DNA of 64,000 nucleotides. Origin: Spirodela intermedia (Eukaryota > Streptophyta > Magnoliopsida > Alismatales > Araceae). Positions 23,848 through 36,869 of the stretch are shown here, piece after piece. Numbering within the stretch: the stretch's first letter is position 1; each line of letters opens with the position of its first letter. Where the stretch lies: NCBI GenBank assembly GCA_902729315.2, contig LR746264.1, positions 994,501 through 1,058,500 of the forward strand, in the 5' to 3' direction. The notes beneath the pieces were generated by a model. It was not told the origin of the DNA and did no database searches. It saw only the letters and a list, made by a program, of their open reading frames with translations. A program made the translations under genes and the position numbers.

Positions 23848-26800
23848 ATGATCTCTTCAGACTGCAGATTCATGCTCCCCTGTGGAGTCCTCCATCGACA
23901 ACAAGGGCAAGAAGAAGAGGCATTGCCGAGCAGGGCCGAAGAACCCACGCCTCCCAACCAGATTATCAAGGACCTGAACTGGGCTCTACAGGAAATCAGA
24001 TCAGGAGAGACCCCACTACAGAGCGTTTCCTTCCACCTCCAGCAGGGAAGCACCGGGGCTTACCAAGAGACAGAGAGCTCCATGACCATCAAAATATCAA
24101 CTGGAGAAGACAGCACTGATCTTTTCTCTCAGATCCTCTCAGCAATGGCAGTGGAGAGAGAGACCCTCCAGTCAATCCAAAACCTGGAATTCCACGGTGT
24201 CGAATGGGGATTGGAGGAGCTCAGGCATCTTGGTTACCTGGTAGATAAAAGAACCGACAGAGTGACGCTTGTGTTCCGGAGGAATGCTTTCGGGGTGCAG
24301 GGCTTCTCTCTGTTTGCAGAAATACTGAAAGTGGATCGCAGAATCAAAGCGATTACGCTCTCAGAATGCAGAATCGGGGCCTTTGAAGTAGGGTGCCTTT
24401 CTTCCGCCCTGAGGAGGAACGAGACTCTAGAGGAGCTCCAAGTATGGGGGGACACTGTGGGTTCCAAAGGCGCGGAAGAACTGTCACAAATGATCGAGGT
24501 GAACTCGTCACTTAAGCAGATAACATTAGAAGATGAAAATTCCGCCTCAACGGCGCCAGTAATTGCGGCAGTGCTGGCGAGAAACCGGGCAATGTCAGTC
24601 CACATATGGAACAGGGAGGGCAAGAACATGAGATCAAAGGTGGCGGAGTTCATACCCGAAACATGTACTCTGAGAATTCACAAGCTGAAGCCCTCTGGTT
24701 CTGAGAGAGTTGCATGCGCTCTGGGTTGGAACACGACAGTGAGTACTCTCAACATGGCTGGAGTTCGGCTGTCAACAAAGTGGACGAAGGTGTTCAGAGA
24801 GATCTTAGAGCAAAATAGAAGCCTCAAGAGTGTGATCCTGTCGAGAACATGTCTAAGAGACAAGGCAATTGTGTATGTGGCTGCTGGACTATTCAAGAAC
24901 CAATCCGTGGAAAATTTACATCTTGACGGAAATAGGTTTGGAGGGATGGGCCTTGAACATCTGTTGTGTCCATTGAGCAGGTTTTCTCGATTACAGAACC
25001 AGGCAAACACAGCTCTGAAATCCATTGCATTTGGAGGAGGAAGGACGAAGATAGGAAGGGAAGGGATTGCTGCAATCTTGCAGATGCTGGAGACAAATCA
25101 GACATTGGTCCGATTGGGAATCTATGACGATCAAAGCCTGAGACCTAATGATATAATTAGAATATTCAAGAGTTTGGAGAGAAATTCTACCTTGAGATGT
25201 CTATCACTCAGAGGCTGCAAAGGCGTTGATGGGGAGTTAGTATTGCAAGCAATCACGGAAACATTACAGGTGAATCCATGGATAGAAGAGATTGATCTCG
25301 CGGGAACTCCTTTGCAGATTGCTGGAAAGAGTGAGAGTATTTCTCAGAAGCTGGGGCAGAGAGAAAGGACGGAGCATGAGGATGAGCAGTTCCGCGACTT
25401 GCCACGGGCTGCACCAATGAGTTGCAGAATCTTCTTCTGTGGACAAGGATATGCAGGTAGTGCTGGAAACGAAAAAACCAAGGTAGTTGTGTTCATATAC
25501 TTCAATGCAACTACATTCAAGGGGTCTGATAAATAGGGTTTTACTCATATGCTCGAATTATTCTGAAGAGTTAGATTAGCCAAATTCAATTTTTCATACG
25601 TAATTATGTGTCTCCAAGTGGATTTCAAAATTATCCCCCCTGTGGACTGTCTCAAGAAATCCTTTAAAAACCTTGAAACATTCTACGTAAGTAGTTCACT
25701 ATGAGATGTAAATTCCTGTGATGCAGGTAAATCAACTCTTTGTAACACCATAATCAGAAACTCTTCAACTGCGGCATTTCCTTCTTGGAGACAGGCTGTA
25801 TCGCTGGTGAACCCAGCAGAGCTGAGAGGTGTCAGAAAAGAAGAAATCAAGATCAAAACCCTGCAGCACGAGGGCATAAAAGTATCAATCTGGGTTCTTG
25901 CAGGCCAACAGGAATTTTATACCCTGCACGACCTCATGTTTCAAGGAAATCGAGGTTCTCTCTTCCTGATAATCTCCAGTTTGTTCCAAAAGCCTGCCAA
26001 CAAGGAAGAGAGAAGACTAACAGGACTGGAAGAGGATCTTCTCCACTGGCTTAGGTACATCGCTTCAAACACAGCAAGGGCAAAACCGCAGTCCATATTA
26101 CCACATGTAACCATTGTTCTCACTCACTCAGACAAAATTTCCAAGCACTCCGAAAACATGCTACCAATCGTTGATTTAGTTCATAATCTAAGAGAAAGAT
26201 TTAGAGGAATTGTGGAGTTACACGCGACAGTTTTCACGGTGGATGCAAGAAGTACTCGGTCGGTGAGCAAACTCACACATCACCTGCAGAAGACTGTCCA
26301 GACAATAATTCAAAGGGTCCCACAGGTTTACCAACTGACAAATGACTTCATAAAGATTCTGCAGATCTGGAGGTCAGAGAATGAAAACAGACCAACAATG
26401 AAATGGAACGACTTTGGTGAGTTATGCCAGCTCAAAGTTCCACTCTTGAGGATCCGAACAAGGCATGATACTAGACAGGTTGAATCACAGAGATGTGAAG
26501 TTGCAAAGTCTCTGCACTATATGGGTGAGGTGATTTTCTTTGAAGAGCTTGGATTTCTGATCCTAGACTGTGAATGGTTCTGCAGAGAATTCCTTGGCCA
26601 CTTGATAAAACTTAAGCCAGGTAACAAGAATACAATGGACAGGAATGGATTCATGAGCAGGAAAGAACTGGAAAAGCTTCTAAGAGGAAGTATAAATAGT
26701 CAGGATATAGAAGAAGACGATCTCATTCACATGATGCTAAAGTTAGAATTATGCTATGAACTACATCCTGGGGATCGCAATTCACTGCTATTTGTCCCAA

Positions 26801-28865
26801 CAATCCTTGAAGGAAGCAGGGTTAAAACTCGGAAATGGCAACTAACTATATCAGAATGCTTTTACGTAGGGCGGAAGCTGGAATGTGACAATTCCTGCCA
26901 GACGTATTTTGGACCAAGCTTTTTCCCAAGGTTACAGGTAGGGGAAACCTTTACATAACTACAGATTTTAACTTCAATGTATCTCCTATGTCAAGTATAC
27001 GTGAAACTTTGAAAAGAAGCGGAAGACACATACGAAAAAAACAGTCTGTGACTATTGAGTTGTAGCATAATTGGAACTGGGGATAACTAAAAAAAAGATG
27101 CCATCATTGAATATCATCTTTTAAAGACAGAAATGCTGATTTCAAACATATGTTCGTTATTTCCGTGCTTTCCTAGGATACAGATATTGGGCTCGTATGA
27201 GTGATACTATGAAATGTGATGGTCAATTACATTAAATAAAAAACACGATGTAATGTCCCAACATAGCATGCATGCATTTCAAAAAATTAGATTAGATCTT
27301 GTGATCATTTGAAATTTTAAAAAAATTAAACTTTCTTTCTAAAAATGACAAGAGAAAAGGTTCTAACATCAGTATTTAACGAAATTAGAAATATTACTAA
27401 TTAGTTTTGATTGCTTGTTTTACTCAAATCAATATCTACCAGTTTTCTGAACCTCCAGGTCCATCTCTATAACAAGCTACAATCGAAGAACCCACACGCT
27501 GCAACTTACAATCTAGAGAAGTACCTCATCACAATAACAATCAATGGAGTAGATATCAGGGTGGAGCTTGGTGGACAACCTGGTCATTACATTGACGTCC
27601 TTGCTTGCTCAACTAAGAACACAACTGAAATACTAAGACTCCTCATGCAGCTGATCTTTCCAACAATCCAAAGTCTTGCCAGTGGAGTCAGCCTTGTAGA
27701 AAAGATTATCAGGCCAGACTGTGTCCGGCATCTTATACCACACAGGTACAGGAAAGGTCAAGCTGTGCTTTTGGGGCAATTGAAACAGGCATTACTCTCT
27801 GTGCCAGCAGACATGATGTATGACTATCAGCACACATGGGATTCAGTATCGGATGGAATTAGAATAGTTTTACACTCTGGCTTTGACTATGCTAGAAATC
27901 TCCTTTCAGATGACGATTTTCAAGAGGTACTGCATCAGAGGTATTATGACTTGCATCATCTTGCTGTGGAACTGTCTGTGTCCCTAGAACAGGCAGAGAG
28001 TGAATCACAGGCACATGTAAGTGAGCCTGATTTCACGGTGGAACCTTCAGTATCAGGTATTGCGAAGGGTGTAGAAACAGTTTTACAGAGACTGAAGATT
28101 ATAGAGCATGAGATAAAGGACCTGAGGCGAGAGATATACAAACTAAGATATTATGAACACATACTTCTGGTCGAACTACACAGGAAAATAGATTATATGG
28201 TCAACTACAACATTCAACTAGAAGAGAGGAAAATACCCAGGATGTTCTACTTTATACAGACAGAAGGGAACTCAAGAAGACTGGTCACAAGGCTGATTTC
28301 GGGCATGACAGAACTCCGTCTACACATGTTGTGCGAGTTTCGTAGAGAAATGCATGTTGTGCAAGATCAGGTAGGTTGTGATCTTATACAAGTAGATAAC
28401 CAGGCAGTGAAGTGCCTGCTTCCATATATGAGTACATTCATGAAACTTGTGACCTTTGCCCTGAAGATAGGAGTCCATTTCGTGGCAGGAATGGGGGAGA
28501 TGGTACCAGATTTGGCCAGGGAAGTAGCTCATCTAGTTAACGCTTCCCATGTTTCTGAAATGACAGCCTTCACTGCAGGGGTAGTAGGGACTGCTTTAAT
28601 CGCCGGGCAAGCTACAGGAAACAGAGCAACAGACAGGGGTGTACCCTTGGGCGGACGAAGTTTGGTAAATTTTCGTCATGATGTAACTGCTGCTCAGCAG
28701 TGGCTCACTGATTTCTTGAAGAATCGGAGGATTACATCTGGAAAAGATATCGCAGAAAGGTTCGGTTTGTGGAGAGTAAGATACCTTGACGATGGGCACA
28801 TTGGATGGATTTGTAGGCAGCATAGAGAAAGAAGAGCATCTGAGGTCATTGATGTTCCTAGTTGA
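23848..28865 (+). CDS. TRN1: TORNADO1 (LOP1): LRR protein with Roc-like GTPase and COR-like region
   Basis: Exons are 23848-25456, 25727-26937 and 27459-28865, giving 1408 aa; Arabidopsis TRN1 is about 1380. Residues ~100-510 are degenerate ribonuclease-inhibitor-type leucine-rich repeats (SVENLHLDGNRFGGMGLEHL; STLRCLSLRGCKGVDGELV). A P-loop GQGYAGKST follows at ~532-540, then a Roc-like switch region WVLAGQQEF and a guanine-specificity position reading THSD in place of NKxD. The ~800 C-terminal residues contain a COR-like region and a coiled segment (EHEIKDLRREIYKLRYYE). Intron 1 (25457-25726) falls within the P-loop glycine codon. TRN1 is a plant protein needed for leaf symmetry, radial patterning and auxin distribution (family knowledge). 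The ATG at 23848 is the first in frame; an upstream leader is inferred. Gene order matches AT5G55540. Confidence 0.94.
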
Positions 28866-30960
28866 GAATTCCTAATGTAACGTCTTCTGTCCGAAACAAC
28901 TTGGATGCGACTTTTGCAAAACACGAGAATTATGTTTAACCACAGAAATTATAAACAAAAAAATTAAACGACTGAAGTTCATAGAAAGATTAATACATCA
29001 CACCAGTTGGTACACCACGTATTCCATATCATATTCATGAGTGTGGTTACACTGAATCTTGGACTGTCATGCGATCCTTTTTAATTTCTTTCTACAAGTC
29101 ATAGATTTTGCACTCGTTCTAATTCCATCCAGCATGCAATGCAGCAATACTTTAGTGGAATTAAGCATGTCAAGTTGGTTTAACACAGTAAGTTATCTTA
29201 TTGGTAGAAAACATCATTTCAAGTACTATGGTGGCGTATAATTGCCAGCCAGCTCACAGAAGCTGGTGTTCTTCGGAGGCAATCAGTTCATATAACTACT
29301 ATTCTTCCACCGATTTACGGGGCTTTGGAAGTTCTTGCTCTATCCAATTATCTGGAAGATTTACACATTAAAAACGTACGGTTCAGACCACCAGGATGGT
29401 TCAACAGTTGGGGCAGCCCATGGAAGGAATGGCACAGCTATTACTCTGCCTTCTTAACGTCAATCAACCCACATGGGAATCACTTGTTTCATTATAACTG
29501 GAGTTGCACAATTCTATCTGGCAATTGAATGCTTTGAGAAAATGAAAATCACAGGGTACTAGAAGTGGGGATGAAATGTGATGTATGATCTGCCACTGGT
29601 AGTTTCTTTTGAAACGGTAAGAGCAATTTACATATGAACATAATTATGCCGGATAGAGTGAGATTCAAGGCACCATTTTATGGGATAGACTCTAAGGACA
29701 AAGCGCGTTGGGCAACCCAGTCTAGACAGTTGTGCATCACGAGGACAAGGGCCCCCGGCCCTAGTGTTCGATGTGGGTTTTCCTGATGAAAATCCTCTTC
29801 GAACTATGTGAAAATCCCACACTCTCAGAGAATGGAAAGAAATCGAGCAAGTGTAACAGAAAACCGCAAGCAATCTGGGCTCATAGGCATACCATAGAAC
29901 AAGAGGATTAAAGAAGATAAATCAAAGAAGACAAAAGAAAGAAGAAGATATAAAGATAAATCCTTCTCCGCTCACCTCCGGCAACAGCAATGAACTCCGA
30001 TACCATCGTTTCCAAAGTTGATCCGAAATCGAAGCAAGTCAGCTGCGTCCCCTTCACTCAAATGCAGGGCATGCCTGATGAGACGAGGTTGGCGAGAGTC
30101 CAACCATTCTCCCCATTGTGATCCCATTTGAGACCAGTTTCGGGAGGTAAATGGAGGTCGAAAAGAACGTGCCCGCTTGTTGGGCGGGAACGAGGATCTT
30201 AATGGGCCGGAAAACCGGGAGCGCAACCGAGCCGGTGGTTCAAGTCAGGTCCGGTAGATTTTCGGGCCCGCGCCAGGCTTCAAAGGTGTGAGTAGGCCCA
30301 AATAAGCTAACGTACTTGAACAAGAGGGCCCTGATAAGGCGTAAAGAAAATAAACAAGCATCGTGCATAACTTTGGGACATCGTGGGCCCCCATACTTTG
30401 CTTAATATGGGCTTCAAATAAAGTCCAGAATGAAAATTAGGCCCGATCCGCCCTCTCTCTCTCTCTCTCCCTCCCCCTATCTATCTATCTTTCTATCTAT
30501 GGTATGGGTCCAGCCCATGAGAGAGAGAGAGTTGACTAGGGGCTTCAGAGCTTGACCGTATTGAAGCCCAGTGAAGAAAAGGCTTGAAAGATGAGCGCCG
30601 CGCTGAGCCCTATGAGGTATGAACCCAGACCAATGAGATGTTAGAAGTGAGAGGAGAGAGGGAGGGAGAGAGAGTCGTAAGAGGTGTGGGCCCAGCCCAT
30701 GAGTGTGAGGAGTGAGGAGAGAGAGAGAGAGAGAGAGCCTTTATAGCAGATCCCACAGAAGGCTATTTTTCTCTTCTTTTCCAATGGAGATTCCAGAGAG
30801 AGAAAAAAAGAAAAGGACACGAATGAAGAGACATTCTCTGGTATCGTGTTCCGCAATGAAGACAAGAAATAAGAGCAAGATTGGGGTAGAATGTAATATG
30901 ATTATTTCCTCATCAATCACAGATACAAGCCTACTTCTGTTTACACCACACCGAGGCAAG

Positions 30961-31001
<41 letters not shown>

Positions 31002-31070
31002 GAAGCATATGTGCGCAGCTTGAAGATATCAGCTGATCGATATACATTCTGGAATGGAAGTAGTCAAGAG
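28866..31070. other. Intergenic spacer between TORNADO1 and VPS2.1
   Basis: The genes converge, so this contains two 3' UTRs. About 29640-30300 has GC-richer, LTR-like text, including gttcgatgtgggtttt at about 29768 (complement of the cccacatcgaa motif often found in plant LTRs). About 30450-30740 holds short (CT)n, (TATC)n and (GA)n tracts. (TA)n lies at 30962-30999. Several ORFs of 60-95 codons resemble nothing known to me. Confidence 0.5.
30962..30999. repeat. (TA)n microsatellite
   Basis: About 19 TA dinucleotides, 72 bp beyond the VPS2.1 stop codon on its downstream side; could lie in that gene's 3' UTR or terminator region. Confidence 0.93.
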
Positions 31071-34000
31071 TCACATCTTTCTTAGGTTGTCTAATCTCGC
31101 CTGCAGCTCGCTGTCTATCCCGCCGTCCTCGCCGGCCGCCTCTGCCTGAGCCACCTTGCTGGGAGCGGCAGGCGCTGCCACCACCGATGAGGGTGCCTTC
31201 ACCAGCTGATGTCACACGGACGAGGAGGGTAAGAAAAGAAAAAATCTTATTTAGAGCCAAAAGGATTTATTATGCACATGAGAATACGTAAATTATGTAA
31301 ACGGAAGAAAAAAAAAGAGTGTTCTTCACTTCGATTGATTATGCACAAATGGATATACATGAATCATACAGAAGGTAGAAAAAAAAACTCTTCAGCAGCG
31401 CAAGATTATGATGATAATGCATGTACATATGGATAACAAATACTACAAATCAGATGAAAGAAACAAAATAGAATTTTGGTGCCAATAGATTACGATCGTA
31501 ATGTATATCTATATGCACATGAGGATATGTAAATTATGTGAACGGAAGTCATTATTTTGATTGATTATATATATGTATATGCATATAAATAAATCATACA
31601 AAAGGTAGAAAAAAAGTATTTAGCAGGAGCAGATTATGATGACAAGGTATATACATATATATATATAAATACAAATGGACAAAAAATGGAAATCAGATGA
31701 AATAAAAAAAATAGAATTTTTGGTGTCCATAGATTATGATGGTAATGTATACGTATATGCACATGAGGATACATAGAAAAATTTAGTATTTAGTGCCAAC
31801 ACATATAATCATATAATATATATATATATATATCTGTATATATTGCATATAGATAGAAATCCTATATGTATAAATATATAATATCGTGTACTTGAAGACC
31901 AACCTGCTCGTTGATGTTGATTCCAATCTCATCGAGAACTTGACTCACGAGCTCTTCTGTTTCTGCCTCCTCCTCATCTCCTTCCAGGGCCTCGTCGATT
32001 GCATCTCCCATGACTTCAGTCACCATCTCCATCTTCTCGTTCTGCATCTCGAATTCCTGCATGATCTTCTGCAGAGAAGGAAGGTTCATCTGCCTGTTCA
32101 TCTGCCTCATCGCCTTGGTGACTCCTTTCATGGCCTCGCCCATTGCCTGAGTTGACTTCAGCGTCTGAGGAATAGGGCAATTCCATTCATTAATACCAGA
32201 AGAAATCACAATCAATCAAACTTAAAAGTCATAAGCTGGAATTATCTCATCTATCATCCCACAGATGTATGTCATAATTAGCCATCCGGTTTCCCATGAG
32301 AGTCCTGCCTTAACCAATAACTTGTAATACATGGAAAGAAGCTTTTGTGATGCTTCAATGATAGTTTCCATACTTCACCTGAATCCTGAGGGATACCCCT
32401 TGGAGCTGAGACTTGAGTGCATAAAACTTTGTGATCTGATGCCGTGTTCGAATGAGGTCCTTTGCCATGATCTTCACAGCTCCCTGTAACATTAGAGCCA
32501 CGAAATCAAATCTATTGCCTTCCATTTTTATACATACTCTCACAGGGCACAGCAAGAAAGCACCAAGAATGTGAGCATAGCACAAGGCAAATAAGGCGAA
32601 AGAACTAAAAGATCTGCCAAAATCGCATTTATTCTTGTGATTTAATCAAAACAGTGAGAAACAAGACGTGAGGAATTATTCTCGTGCCTAAAAAATATTG
32701 GAATAAGTAAATAATGTAGCCACTAATATATTGAATGAATAGAAGAACGGGATTTTTGTTTTGACAATAATGAATCTGGCTGTCCTCCATTTGCTTGTGG
32801 GTGAAGACTCACCGAGACAAAGACAAAAAATAATGACCGTGAATGAATACAAACTACTGGCCTATGTTGTGCTGAAATGGCCTAAGTCATGCATATAGCA
32901 GTAAACCTGAGCTGGAACAGGAAGATTATTCTGCACCCATGTGTTGAGAGAGTAGATATAAAGGCAGAGATTCAGACAATTGTAGGTCTTCCATACGACG
33001 ATAGAAAAACCACATAATAAAAGATAATTTTTAGTCAATGCTGTGCATGAATACTGCAAAAGAATCGTAGGATAATGCGTGAGAGCTTCAACTTCCCTTT
33101 TAAGGGTAGGATCTAGATCTGGATCAGAATTTATGAACTTTCTTGACTCTGAGGTCACAATGACCAGAATGGTTCATACCTCTGCTGGGGAGGGATTATT
33201 TCCACAAGCGCTACATAACAGACAAAGCTCTGTGAAGTCCCCAAGAAAGTAGGAAAAACTCCTTCAGTTTTCACTTAATGTAGAGAAAGATAAGCGATCA
33301 ACTGGCCTCAATTCAGCTTGAGGGTCACTCAGTTAGTATAGTTATATTTGCATTGACCACATCTGCATTAGTAGCAGCCTATAGGAACCACCGATGGTTT
33401 TTCCATGATTAAGAAATTTTAAACAATCAAGACGGAAGGCATTTTCCTGATGGCAGACCTTAAAAAGAAATTTTATGATCCTCTCATCAAAAATTATCTT
33501 GACTATAATTTTTTTCTTACCTAATAGAAGGTTTACCATAGACAAGGCCAACAACAAGTAAAACATCGGAAATGCTCAGCATCAAATTGATGAGATAAAA
33601 ATCCATATCTTATGCTACCAGTATGTAACTGACTCCAACCATAATCCTGAGAAAAATGTAAAAAAATCCATATTTAATACTAGCCTCAAATTGATGGGAT
33701 AAATTACCTGTAGGGTTTAATCTAAACATGGTCGCGCAGAAAAGGTGAATAATATGGAGTAGATCTGATGGAATCTACGATATGGTTAAAAAACTCAGAC
33801 TAAGATCATACTCAACACTTTTGTCTATAAAATTCCAAGTTATTAGGAGAATATCGGTTTTCATTAGTTCGAATAGACGCACTAATATCAACGTAGACAA
33901 AGGCAGGCAGACAAAGAACGCAAACCATTTGTCCTTGTTTGGCGGTCTTCTTTATCTCCATTATGAGCCTCTTCTCTTGGTTTTGAAGCCCCTGCCTTTC

Positions 34001-34373
34001 CCTCTCGATATCTCTTATGGATCTGTCCAGCATCCGCTTATTTTCCCGCAGAATCTCTGTGCGATAGACGAAAGACAGTAAAAAATTAGGAGAAAAAAGG
34101 ATTCGCACCCGTGCTAGTGACCAATTATACGAAAACCGGACCATTCATCATCTTCTTCAACGAGAAACAGAAAAAAAAAATGATGGAAAAAATGGATGAA
34201 CAAAAGGCCTTCCCAGATCAGCCGTTCAATACACAATCGGCTAGGGATCAAGCGGGAATTTCTCAACGACGTTCCAAAAAGGTAACAAATATCAATCGAA
34301 TCAGATTCGTGGGAAGAGGAAGAGAGAGCACGATACCTGCGGGGGTTTTCTTCTTGCCAAAGAGGAAACTCAT
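31071..34373 (-). CDS. VPS2.1: ESCRT-III subunit VPS2.1 (CHMP2A homologue)
   Basis: Minus-strand exons are 34373-34337, 34056-33926, 32483-32379, 32164-31904 and 31205-31071, giving 222 aa against about 225 in Arabidopsis. The start MSFLFGKKKTPAEILRENKR and the whole Snf7-type helical core match VPS2/CHMP2A (DRSIRDIERERQGLQ; KTAKQGQMGAVKIMAKDLIRTRHQI; STQAMGEAMKGVTKAMRQMN). An acidic stretch (EALEGDEEEAETEELV) follows. The C-terminal MIT-interacting motif ends LQARLDNLRKM, which would recruit the SKD1/VPS4 ATPase. ESCRT-III sorts ubiquitinated cargo into multivesicular bodies and drives membrane scission (family knowledge). The first coding exon is only 37 nt. The exon 2 donor is a weak GTTTGC. 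The last intron contains a tandem duplication. Confidence 0.96.
31274..31800. repeat. AT-rich tandem duplication (~242-bp unit) in the last VPS2.1 intron
   Basis: The block beginning gcacatgagaatacgtaaat at 31274 recurs at 31515 and, truncated, at 31759. Shared landmarks are gaatcatacagaaggtag, gattatgatga and a tagaattttggtg block. Spacing is 241 and 244 bp, with substantial divergence. The repeats fill almost all of the intron between exons 4 and 5. Confidence 0.85.
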
Positions 34374-34558
34374 CGCAGCTTGAATAACCCGAAACAAGAG
34401 AAAAACTACCGAATAGCGGAGGAAGCGAAGCGCCTTCGATCAACCGGATTTTCCCTCTCACAACCGAATACGGGAGCCTTTATCTCCTCTCCTCTCCCCT
34501 CCGATTCCCGCGGTTTCCTGCTCGCCGGCTTGACGAAGAAAGCAACGAAAGGAGCTGC

Positions 34559-34561
<3 letters not shown>

Positions 34562-34591
<30 letters not shown>
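34562..34591. repeat. (GA)n microsatellite upstream of VPS2.1
   Basis: Fifteen GA dinucleotides about 190-220 bp upstream of the VPS2.1 start codon (CT on the coding strand). GA/CT tracts at this position are common in plant promoters and leaders (BPC-type GAGA sites); role inferred. Confidence 0.9.
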
Positions 34592-34594
<3 letters not shown>

Positions 34595-36869
34595 CCTCAG
34601 AAGCATCCTTGAAAGCGAGCGAAAGGAAATTCCATAGATACCCTCACACGTCGCGAAACGTACCCTCCTCCCATCACCCACGGGCGTATTAGGCGATCAA
34701 ATTGTAGTACAAATCGCTACGCACATTGCCGGAGTACGCCCTGGAGACAGGCAGAGGTAATCCTCCTCATCTGGGTCTTAGTGGGCCGGGCCGGGCCCAA
34801 TCTGCTGAAGCTTGGGCCTCCTCGGTGAGAAAGGTCTGGATTATGGGCTCCGGGTCAACCATAGGACGAACCACTCCGGTCTTAAGAAACCATAAAAAGA
34901 TATAAATAGAGTATCCCTATAATTAAATTATTTGATGAGGAAAAATGATAATTATTTACACCAAACTACTAAATGTAACAATTATACCCATCCTCTTCTC
35001 TTTCCTTCCCTTTAGAGTTATCTTACTCTAGTGGTTACTGTGGCAGCCCACTAGAGCGCAGAGCCTCACCACCAGCATGAGTGCAGCACAGTGGCCCTGT
35101 GCTTGCCATCATACAAGTGCATGTGTGTTGCAAGAGCATAGGTGATGCCATGGCACATGTCAACTTGTAACACATGTGTATGGTAACATGGCACATGTAG
35201 AGATAAGTCATGCATAAGTCATGCATGAGATAAGTCATGCCACCAAGTCAAAGTGGTGCAATGTGCACAGGAACATTGTGGGGCAACATGAGATGACATG
35301 CATGAAACACACATGTGTGCATGCATGGTAATGCCAGATGAATGTCTCTGTTAATACAATGTGATTGTTTGTGAGAACTTTAATAGTCATGGCATGAAGT
35401 ACCACCACAATATGTACTCAACTCTAACATAGGGCCAATTCAAGGGGGCATACTATATGGCAACATGGATTGCCACACAAGCATAGGGGACATACAAATC
35501 ACCAATGAGCATGCTTGTGACCAAGTGATGGTAGGTGGAGCACTAGTCATATGAAGGCAAAGTGTAATGTAATCTTTCAGAGTGCTTGTCCTCCCCTTAT
35601 AAAGGAGTGAATCTCAACTTGGTTAAGTAGGCCAATTATCTCACATCTTTTGAAATTCTTTTTTCAAAAGAGGACATATAATGCCACTCATATAAGCTAG
35701 ATAATGTTTAGTTAAAATGTTGAAGCCACTTTGATTGAAGTTCACCAAAGAAGATGTTCTTGGTGGCGAGAGAGGAGTAGGTTCGTGAGAGAGGAGAGAG
35801 AACAAAAGAGTGAAAAATGAAATTAAGACTAAAATGGTTTGTATATACATATTTATACTGACACAATACACAAGTGTTGGATCCAACTAATTGGTTTCAC
35901 TTGTGTCAAAATTGGATTTAATACGTTTGTGAACATTAAGGTCTAATTATGAAAATAAAAAGAATATATGTACAAATAAAAAGACAATCACAATATAACT
36001 ATTATATTTCATTCTCCAGCATAAAGAGTTACTATCATGACCAATTTGTATTAAAGAAGGATTGGATGGTAGAAGAACATGATAATTATAGTAGAGGTTT
36101 ACTTGGGTAGGGGAGTGCTTTTTTGCTCTCTTTTATTATAGATGAGATTTAGAGTCAACTCCAAGATATAGAGGATCAACTTGACCATGTGTAGGTGATG
36201 GTGGTAGAAAGGCATTGCCCCACCAATGATGAGTTAGTAAGATTGGATGTTTTTAAGTTGCAAGAGGCATTAGGGGCCTTTATAGTGGACACATTGTTAG
36301 TTAAGTGTATGGTTGTTGGTACATTGTTGACACGTGGGGGATGCCAAACTCCTTAAGTCAAATGTGTATGTGGGTGCATCAAATGCTTGGAAGGTTAAGA
36401 ACTTTCTTTGAGATCTTGACTAATGCTTTGAGAGGTGGAGCACATGTCAAAGAGAGAGGCCATGCTTTTCAACATCTTCTTCAATGACATCAAATTATGG
36501 TGGACTTGACAAAAGCTCCCACCATCACATGATAGGAGATCATGAAGAAGCTAAAGGATCAACTCTTCACAAACCTCACTTAGATGGCTAGAGATATGCT
36601 CTACTAACTCCATCATATTAGTATAGTTTGGAAGTATGTGAGCTATTGTGCTTTGCTTTTCTTGAACATTAGAACATATAAATAGAGGACAAACTCTTTA
36701 ACATGTAGTTGATGATGCCAATAATTGATTCATTAGTGCACTACAAGAACTACCTACATTTGAGGCTGATGTAAGAGGTAAGTATTGGGAAGTAATTAGG
36801 GTTACTTGGGCAGCAATAGTGAACTCAATGACTTGAGGTGAAAAAAGAGCATCAGGTGACCATCCCAAG

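Noticed and set aside
29325-29528. 67-codon plus ORF (WFNSWGSPWKEWHSYY)
   Set aside because: Has protein-like composition but no recognised family, no splice context, and lies in the 3' flank of TORNADO1.
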